From positions 1,116,001 to 1,180,000 of the forward strand of contig NZ_LT635455.1 in NCBI RefSeq assembly GCF_900119915.1: a stretch of DNA of 64,000 nucleotides. Reading direction: 5' to 3'. Within the stretch, counting starts at the first letter, position 1. Every line of letters begins with the position of its first letter. Source of the stretch: Olsenella timonensis. GTDB taxonomy: Bacteria > Actinomycetota > Coriobacteriia > Coriobacteriales > Atopobiaceae. The notes under the pieces are model-generated. The model was not told the DNA's origin. It was given only the letters and a program-made list of their open reading frames with translations, and made no database searches. Made by a program: the position numbers and the translations under genes. Shown here in pieces: positions 59,093-64,000 of this stretch.

Positions 59093-60056
59093 CAGAAACT
59101 TTTGATACCGTCTCACGCCTTTCCCAGGGCTCTCTGTATTGAATACCTGCCCACTCCGGTCACGCGCTCGATCTGGCGCTGAGACAGGCCGGCCTCGCTC
59201 AGCCTCCTGAGGGCCCCGCTCCTTGCGCGCGCCTCGAGCCCCTTCACCTCCATGGGGTCGCGGGGGTGAAGCACGGCGCGCGCAATGTCGAGCAGCTCCT
59301 CGTCGGGCACTCGTCTTCCGGTTCGGAAGTGATACGGTGTACGCTCGGAGGCGTCAGACCCCGGCGCAAGGAGCGACTCTGTGCCCCCGAGCACGCCGAG
59401 AAGAACACTGGTGTCGCAGATCCAGGGCTTCCCCGCATACTCCCCGAAGCTGCTCCACTCGTACTCTTCCGCCGGGCATATCCCTCCCTTCTCGGGGTTG
59501 TCGTGGATGTAGCGAGCGGCCGCGACGAGCTGCGCCTCAGACTCCACGGGGACGCTCTTGAACCTTCCCCCAAAGACTGCCCCAACGTGCCCGGTCTTTC
59601 GGTTGAAGTACCCCGCGTATGCTGAGGCGAGGTCGTGGAGCGCCTCGCTCAGCATTCTCCCCTCGTCGCCCACAAGAAGGTGAACGTGATTCGTCATGAG
59701 GCACCAGGCGATAAGAACGACGCTCGACCGGGTGAGCATCTCCGACAGCAGGCTGAGAAACCTCAGTCTGTCACCATCATCCTCAAAGAGGATCTGCCTC
59801 CCGCAGCCGCGCATCATCACGTGGTAGAAACCTGACTCGGAAACTTGCCTCGCGCCTCTTGACATGCGGTCCCCCCGCGTCGTTCATGTTACGTATCTAC
59901 CATCGCAACTTAATCTTTATCCGATTATACATATTGTTTGTCTTTAACTCGTTAGTTTTTTGCTACCAAAGAGCGCTTACAAACAATGATGCCGCCCGCC
60001 GAGGAGTCGACGAGCGGCATCAAAGTTTTCTGATAAAAGGGACCCGACCCCTTTGG
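59069..60056. mobile_element. RAYT element bounded by 42-bp inverted repeats
   Basis: Left end 59069-59110 and right end 60015-60056 are inverted copies differing at about 4 of 42 positions. Both begin CCAAAGGGGTCGGGTCC and continue through CCTTTTA and CAGAAA to TTGAT. Between them lies a REP-associated tyrosine transposase on the minus strand and an AT-rich stretch (about 59880-59985). That stretch holds its likely -10 TATAAT (59929-59924). The right end also pairs internally (GATGCCGC at 59988 with GCGGCATC at 60014). The ends lie on or next to the stop codons of the lipid kinase and ptsI genes. Confidence 0.85.
59113..59865 (-). CDS. REP-associated tyrosine transposase (Y1/IS200-like)
   Basis: 250 aa. 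HUH-type single-strand transposase: SGFYHVMMRGCGRQILFED at the start, the HxH metal motif in CLMTNHVHLLV (H60, H62), and SAYAGYFNRKTGHVGAVFGGRFKSVPV with the candidate catalytic Tyr (Y83 or Y86). The C-terminal ~60 residues form a helix-turn-helix (LSEAGLSQRQIERVTGVGRYSIQRAL), as in many RAYTs. These proteins cut and join single-stranded REP DNA. The frame is intact and the flanking repeats match the REP at 46149-46245, so it may still be active. Confidence 0.92.
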   Translation of the reverse strand: MSRGARQVSESGFYHVMMRGCGRQILFEDDGDRLRFLSLLSEMLTRSSVVLIAWCLMTNHVHLLVGDEGRMLSEALHDLASAYAGYFNRKTGHVGAVFGGRFKSVPVESEAQLVAAARYIHDNPEKGGICPAEEYEWSSFGEYAGKPWICDTSVLLGVLGGTESLLAPGSDASERTPYHFRTGRRVPDEELLDIARAVLHPRDPMEVKGLEARARSGALRRLSEAGLSQRQIERVTGVGRYSIQRALGKA

Positions 60057-60060
60057 TTGG

Positions 60061-61764
60061 CTAGCGGGCAGCGGCCTGGAGCATCGCCTTGACCTCGGTG
60101 GCGGTCTTGAGCTTCATGACCTTCTCGGTGAGGGCGTCGGCATCGGCCTTGGTCCACTCGGAGATGATGCGGCGCGTGCGCAGGATCGACGGCGCGCTCA
60201 CGGAGAACTCGTTCAGGCCGAAGGAGATGAGCACCGGGATCAGCAGCGGGTCGGCCGCAGCCTCGCCGCACATGCCGACCATGATGCCGACCTTGTTGCC
60301 CTCCTCGATGATGCGCTTGAGCGAGCGCAGCACCGCGGGCTGGTAGACCTCGTAGAGGTAGCCGACACGGTCGTTGCCGCGGTCGGCGCACATGGTGTAG
60401 CCGATGAGGTCGTTGGTGCCGATCGAGAAGAAGTCGCACTCGGCAGCGAGGTCGTCGGCGATCAGCGACGCGGCGGGCGTCTCGATCATGGTGCCGACCT
60501 CGATGTCCTTGTTGTAGGCCACGCCGCGCGCGTCAAGATCGGCCTTGCACTCCTCCACGAGCGCCTTGACCTGACGAATCTCGTCGATGTTGGTGACGAG
60601 CGGGACCATGATCTTGATGTCGCCGAAGGCGGAGGCGCGCAGCAGGGCCGTGAGCTGGACCCGGTACTGGTCCGGGTTGTTCAGGCAGTAGCGCACCGCG
60701 CGGAAGCCCATGAACGGGTTCTCTTCCTTCTTGAGGTTGAGATACGGGATCTCCTTGTCGCCGCCCACGTCGAGCGTGCGGATGATGACCGGCTGCCCCT
60801 TCATGCGCAGCGCGACCTTCTGGTACGCGGCGAACTGCTCGTCCTCGCTCGGGAGCTCCTTGGCGTCCATGAACAGGAACTCGGAGCGGAAGAGGCCCAC
60901 GCCCTCGCAGTCATGCTCGGCGGCGACGTTGGCGTCGTCCGGATTGCCGATGTTGGCGACGAGAAGGACCTTCTCGCCGTCGCCGGTCACGGTCTCCTTG
61001 CCGCGATAGGCCTCGAGCGCGAGCTTCTCCTCGGCGTACTGCTTGGCCTTGGCGCGGTAGTGGGTGAGGTCGTTGTCGTCGGGGTTGACGAGCACGCGGC
61101 CGCGCGTTCCGTCAACGATCACCATATCGCCGTTCTTGATGGTGCCCGTGATGTCGGCGACCGACAGGACCGCCGGAATCTCGAGCGCGCGGGCGATGAT
61201 CGCGGAGTGGGAGGTGCGTCCGCCGGTCTCGGTCACGATCGCAGCGACGTTGTCCTTGTCGATGTCGGCGGTCATGGACGGCGTGAGCTCGTGGACCACG
61301 ACGACGGAGTTCTCGGGCAGCGTGGAGAGGTCCACGACCTCCTTGCCCAGCAGGTCGGCGAGGAGCCCGGTCTTGACGTCGGCGACGTCGGCAGCGCGCT
61401 CGCGGAAGAGCTCGTCCTCCATGTTGGAGAACATGTTGTAGTACATGTCATAGGCCTCGGAGACGGCCTGCTCGGCGCACATACCGCTCTCGATGGAGCC
61501 GTTGACCATCTCCTGGATGCCCTCGTCCTGGGCGAACTCGATGTGAGCACCCATGATGGCGGCGGCCTCCTCGCCCACGGTCTCGGTCATGCGCGCGATC
61601 TGGGCGTTGGTCTGCTCGATGAACTTGTCCACCGCAGCCGCATAGCGCTGCTTCTCGTCGCCGGCGTCCTCCGGCGCGTGCGGCGTGAAGCTGAGGTCGG
61701 GCTCCACGGCGACTCGGGCAACACCGATGCCGATGCCGTCAGATGCGTTGACTCCCTCGTACAT
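60061..61764 (-). CDS. ptsI: PTS enzyme I (phosphoenolpyruvate-protein phosphotransferase)
   Basis: 567 aa. It takes phosphate from PEP and passes it to HPr, driving sugar PTS uptake. The phospho-accepting His is H186 in ETGGRTSHSAIIARA. The C-terminal PEP-binding barrel has GVGLFRSEFLFMD, VIIRTLDVGGDKE, VGTMIETPAA, FFSIGTNDLIGYTM and VGMCGEAAADP. It lies 90 nt after fruK. No ptsH is in the window. The stop lies 4 nt from the right end of the RAYT element. Confidence 0.97.
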   Translation of the reverse strand: MYEGVNASDGIGIGVARVAVEPDLSFTPHAPEDAGDEKQRYAAAVDKFIEQTNAQIARMTETVGEEAAAIMGAHIEFAQDEGIQEMVNGSIESGMCAEQAVSEAYDMYYNMFSNMEDELFRERAADVADVKTGLLADLLGKEVVDLSTLPENSVVVVHELTPSMTADIDKDNVAAIVTETGGRTSHSAIIARALEIPAVLSVADITGTIKNGDMVIVDGTRGRVLVNPDDNDLTHYRAKAKQYAEEKLALEAYRGKETVTGDGEKVLLVANIGNPDDANVAAEHDCEGVGLFRSEFLFMDAKELPSEDEQFAAYQKVALRMKGQPVIIRTLDVGGDKEIPYLNLKKEENPFMGFRAVRYCLNNPDQYRVQLTALLRASAFGDIKIMVPLVTNIDEIRQVKALVEECKADLDARGVAYNKDIEVGTMIETPAASLIADDLAAECDFFSIGTNDLIGYTMCADRGNDRVGYLYEVYQPAVLRSLKRIIEEGNKVGIMVGMCGEAAADPLLIPVLISFGLNEFSVSAPSILRTRRIISEWTKADADALTEKVMKLKTATEVKAMLQAAAR

Positions 61765-61854
61765 ATCGACTCCCCCATTGTCCTTGGGCCGTCTGCGCGG
61801 CCAACCCCTGTATCGTCCACGCCCATCCGGGCGAAGCGAACCCCAAGCGTGCGC

Positions 61855-62853
61855 CTACTTACCGTCCGCCGTCTCCCGCGCCTGCTCGCGCTCACGGTTG
61901 TTCTCCATGTCGCGGGCGATGGTGCCGGGAATGGCGCGACCCATCTTCTTGTAGAGGGCTGCCACGACGCGGTCGATGGTCGAGCGCTTGGCGATGCCCT
62001 TGCTCGCCGCCGTGGCGGTGCCGCACGCGGAGGCAAAGATGAGCGCCGTCTCGTAATCGACGCCACGCGTGACCTGCGCGAGGAAGCCGCCGACCATCGA
62101 GTCGCCGGCGCCCGTCGCGTTGACGAGCCTGATCTTGGCCGTGGGGACCACGTGCTCGGCGCCGTTCTCGTCGAGCAGCAGCGAGCCGTGCCCACCGCAG
62201 GAGATGATGACGTTGCGGGCGCCCGCGTCCTGGAGCTTGTGCGCGTAGGGCATGCAGGCCTCGGGCTCCTCGATCTCAACGCCGAAGATGCGGCCGACCT
62301 CGTGGTTGTTGGGCTTGATGAGGAAGGGGTGCGCCTCGAGGGACTCCATCAGGAGCTGGCCCGGGGCGTCGACCACGAACTGGATGCCGCGGCCGCCGAG
62401 GCGCCGCATGATCTGCATGTACATGTCCTCGGGAAGCGAGTTGGGGATGGAGCCCGTGAGGACCAGCGTGTCCCCGGCGCCCACCACGTCCATGCGCTCG
62501 AGCAGCTCGTCGACCTTCTTCTCGGGAATCTTGGGGCCCATGCCGTTGACCATCGTCATGACGATGCCGTTGAGCTTGATGTTGATGCGGGTGTAGCCAC
62601 GGTCGAGAAGGACGAAGTTGAGCGCGACGCCCTTCTCCTGGAGGCGGCGGATGAGGTAGTCGCCGGTGAAGCCGGCCGCGATGCCCATGGCGATGCTGGG
62701 AACGTCCAGCTCGTTCAGAAGGGTGGAGATGTTGATGCCGTTGCCGCCGCAGTGCAGCTCCTCCGAGGACGAGCGGTTGGTGAAGCCCATGTCGAGGGTC
62801 AGGGGATGCATGACGTAGTCAAGAGCAGGGTTCAACGTCATCGTGTAAATCAA
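61855..62853 (-). CDS. fruK: 1-phosphofructokinase (PfkB family)
   Basis: A 332-aa ribokinase-superfamily kinase. The N-terminal IYTMTLNPALDYVM is the FruK/LacC signature, with GGNGINISTLLNELD for substrate binding and LVNATGAGDSMVGGFLAQV holding the catalytic Asp. 1-Phosphofructokinase makes fructose-1,6-bisphosphate from PTS-imported fructose; tagatose-6-phosphate kinase is an alternative. The start is TTG 62853, seven bases after AAGGAG. A ~25-residue charged tail extends beyond the usual end. It is upstream of ptsI on the same strand, consistent with fructose PTS use; no EII gene is present. Confidence 0.9.
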   Translation of the reverse strand: MIYTMTLNPALDYVMHPLTLDMGFTNRSSSEELHCGGNGINISTLLNELDVPSIAMGIAAGFTGDYLIRRLQEKGVALNFVLLDRGYTRINIKLNGIVMTMVNGMGPKIPEKKVDELLERMDVVGAGDTLVLTGSIPNSLPEDMYMQIMRRLGGRGIQFVVDAPGQLLMESLEAHPFLIKPNNHEVGRIFGVEIEEPEACMPYAHKLQDAGARNVIISCGGHGSLLLDENGAEHVVPTAKIRLVNATGAGDSMVGGFLAQVTRGVDYETALIFASACGTATAASKGIAKRSTIDRVVAALYKKMGRAIPGTIARDMENNREREQARETADGK

Positions 62854-62984
62854 CGCGAGCTCCTTCCATCGGGCAAATCACACGTTACAAGTATGCCGTA
62901 AGTCCGCTCGGCGCGCCGCAGAATTTTGCGAGCGTATTTCGACTCGCGGTCAGAGGCGATGGGGGGCGCCCCTCGCGCCGCGCG

Positions 62985-63012
62985 AAAAGGGCCGGGGCAT
63001 GAGCCCCGGCCC
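62985..63012 (-). terminator. Intrinsic terminator after tRNA-Arg
   Basis: Perfect 10-bp stem GGGCCGGGGC (62989-62998), 4-nt loop, GCCCCGGCCC (63003-63012), followed on the minus strand by TTTTCG. It closes the Nudix/tRNA-Arg transcript before fruK. Confidence 0.85.
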
Positions 63013-63021
63013 GAAGTCCCC

Positions 63022-63098
63022 TGGCGCGCCCTGAGGGATTCGAACCCCCGACCTTGGGATTAGAAGTCCCCCGCTCTATCCAGCTGAGCTAAGGGCGC
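63022..63098 (-). tRNA. tRNA-Arg (anticodon UCU)
   Basis: 77 nt with encoded CCA. Acceptor GCGCCCT/AGGGCGC, D-arm AGCTCAGCTGGATAGAGC, anticodon loop CTTCTAA giving UCU, T-arm GGGGGTTCGAATCCCT. It stands 18 nt downstream of the Nudix gene stop. Confidence 0.96.
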
Positions 63099-63116
63099 CT
63101 GAGTCGAGGCACCATT

Positions 63117-63695
63117 CTAGAGCATCCCGAAGGCGCGCGCGGCGAGAAGCCCCATCACGGTCTTGGCGTCGTCGATGAGCCCGAGGCGGATGGCCTCGAT
63201 CACGTCGTCCACCGGAAGCCACAGCACGTTCAGGAACTCGCCCTCGTCGGGGGCCGACTCCCCCTGCGTGAGGCCGTGCGCGAAGTAGACGGAGGTGTGC
63301 TCGTTCGTGAAGCCCGGCGCGCCGTACGACTCCACGAGCAGCTCGGCGCGCTCGGCGACGAGGCCCGTCTCCTCGGTGAGCTCGCGCGCGGCGCAGACGT
63401 CGCGGGGCTCGTCGGGATCGACCTTGCCCGCGGGAATCTCGAGCGTCATGCGCCCGAGCGCCACTCGGTACTGCCGGACCAGGCAGACGCGACCGTCGCG
63501 CACGGCGACCACGCCGGCCCCGCCGTGGTGCAGGACGAGGTCGCGCCCACTGCGGGAGCCGTCGGAGAGCTCGACCTCGACCTGCTCGACGGTGAAGATC
63601 CTGCCCGACCAGGAGAAGTCAGTCCCCACGACCCGCTCGTAGAGCGCCGGGTCGCCCTCGAGCGCGCGGCGAATGGCGTCAAGACCCTCGGACAT
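63117..63695 (-). CDS. Nudix hydrolase, ADP-ribose pyrophosphatase type
   Basis: 192 aa. The Nudix box GKVDPDEPRDVCAARELTEETG is complete. The N-terminal strand domain (FTVEQVEVELSDGSRSGRD, VVAVRDGRVCLVRQYR) and the YGAPGFTNEHTSVYFA segment are typical of the ADP-ribose/NDP-sugar pyrophosphatase group (NudF-like). ATG 63695 has GGGAGGT upstream and starts one base after the stop of the next minus-strand gene, so the two are co-transcribed. Confidence 0.9.
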   Translation of the reverse strand: MSEGLDAIRRALEGDPALYERVVGTDFSWSGRIFTVEQVEVELSDGSRSGRDLVLHHGGAGVVAVRDGRVCLVRQYRVALGRMTLEIPAGKVDPDEPRDVCAARELTEETGLVAERAELLVESYGAPGFTNEHTSVYFAHGLTQGESAPDEGEFLNVLWLPVDDVIEAIRLGLIDDAKTVMGLLAARAFGML

Positions 63696-63696
63696 G

Positions 63697-64000
63697 TCAT
63701 ACCTCCCAGAACTCGCCGGTGGCGTAGTCGATCTCGAACCCCGCGGCGGCGTTGAAGACCTCGACCTCGAGGTCAAGCTCGCCGTCCGAGGAGAGGACGT
63801 CGACGAAGACGCTGCGGGGCACGAGCTCGTCCCCCTCGTAGACCGGCGTCGCGGCGTAGTAGACGGTGCCGTCACGATTGTCCCACAGCCAGTCGCGCGC
63901 GAGGCCCTCGGCGTATGCCATGCCGCCGTCCTGGCCCCGATTGTCACCCACGTTCTGAGTCCGCGTGCCCGTGACCAGGTTCTCCGGCACCTCCTCGCCG
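63697..64000 (-). CDS. DNA/RNA non-specific endonuclease, C-terminal part (cut by window edge)
   Basis: The open frame reaches the right edge; about 100 residues are visible. LVTGTRTQNVGDNRG, then VYYAATPVYEGDELVPRSVFVD and FEIDYATGEF match the C-terminal half of the Endonuclease_NS_2 / DNA-entry-nuclease family. These are usually secreted or membrane-anchored beta-beta-alpha-metal nucleases. The catalytic DRGH-like motif and any signal peptide would lie beyond the window. GTG 63990 is in frame but unlikely to be the true start, since coding character continues upstream of it. Confidence 0.72.
   Translation of the reverse strand, partial: GEEVPENLVTGTRTQNVGDNRGQDGGMAYAEGLARDWLWDNRDGTVYYAATPVYEGDELVPRSVFVDVLSSDGELDLEVEVFNAAAGFEIDYATGEFWEV

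Overview
The window is a high-GC, gene-dense bacterial chromosome segment with no prophage, plasmid or CRISPR array. Gene content points to a saccharolytic, fermentative anaerobe of the Actinomycetota class Coriobacteriia, most likely in the Olsenella/Atopobium group. The pointers are acetate kinase, AdhE, an Mgl galactose importer, PTS enzyme I with 1-phosphofructokinase, IorAB with an arylacetate-CoA ligase, and a formate-THF C1 module. This is inferred from remembered family and context patterns, not from a search. Most genes lie on the minus strand in tight, often overlapping operons. GTG and TTG starts are frequent.

Layout. 1-8 kb: ackA (partial), HIT protein, xseB-xseA, a YugP-like membrane peptidase, rnd, a lipid kinase, azlCD and a Gfo/Idh/MocA oxidoreductase. 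7.8-10.8 kb (plus): acyl-ACP thioesterase, Nudix, a small membrane protein, thyA, folA. 10.8-17.3 kb (minus): an APH-fold kinase behind adhE, a 105-aa fragment-like gene behind thrS, and a zinc-ribbon membrane protein. 17.3-26.8 kb (minus): a folate/C1 block, fhs-fchA-folD-folE, then three undescribed coupled genes (N-formylglutamate-amidohydrolase-like membrane protein, RimK-like ATP-grasp ligase, FolC-like ligase), then folC. 26.9-34 kb: a LacI-family regulator, galM and mglBAC. An operator-like sequence is shared by the lacI/galM and mglB upstream regions.

34-44 kb: paaK-iorB-iorA (aryl 2-oxoacid fermentation), tcdA, a two-gene ABC exporter, and valS. 44-50 kb: a MITE-like insertion, tatD, a GT8 glycosyltransferase, then clpX-clpP-tig-tRNA-Leu on the minus strand. 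50-58 kb: a PHP phosphoesterase, carAB with a probable PyrR-type attenuator, gdhA, a zinc-ribbon membrane protein and tRNA-Gly/tRNA-Pro. 58-64 kb: a second lipid kinase, a REP-associated tyrosine transposase (RAYT) between inverted repeats, ptsI, fruK, tRNA-Arg, an ADP-ribose-type Nudix hydrolase and a cut-off non-specific nuclease.

Most interesting observations: (1) the three-gene amide-bond cluster inside the folate block; (2) a FolD lacking the catalytic Lys and Gln expected for cyclohydrolase activity, next to FchA, which can supply that step; (3) a RAYT/REP system whose palindromes abut the stop codons of five genes; (4) a 229-bp element built from four copies of a 24-bp motif in two opposed pairs, each with exact 40-bp spacing; (5) an MglC permease with a ~210-residue charged cytoplasmic N-terminal extension.
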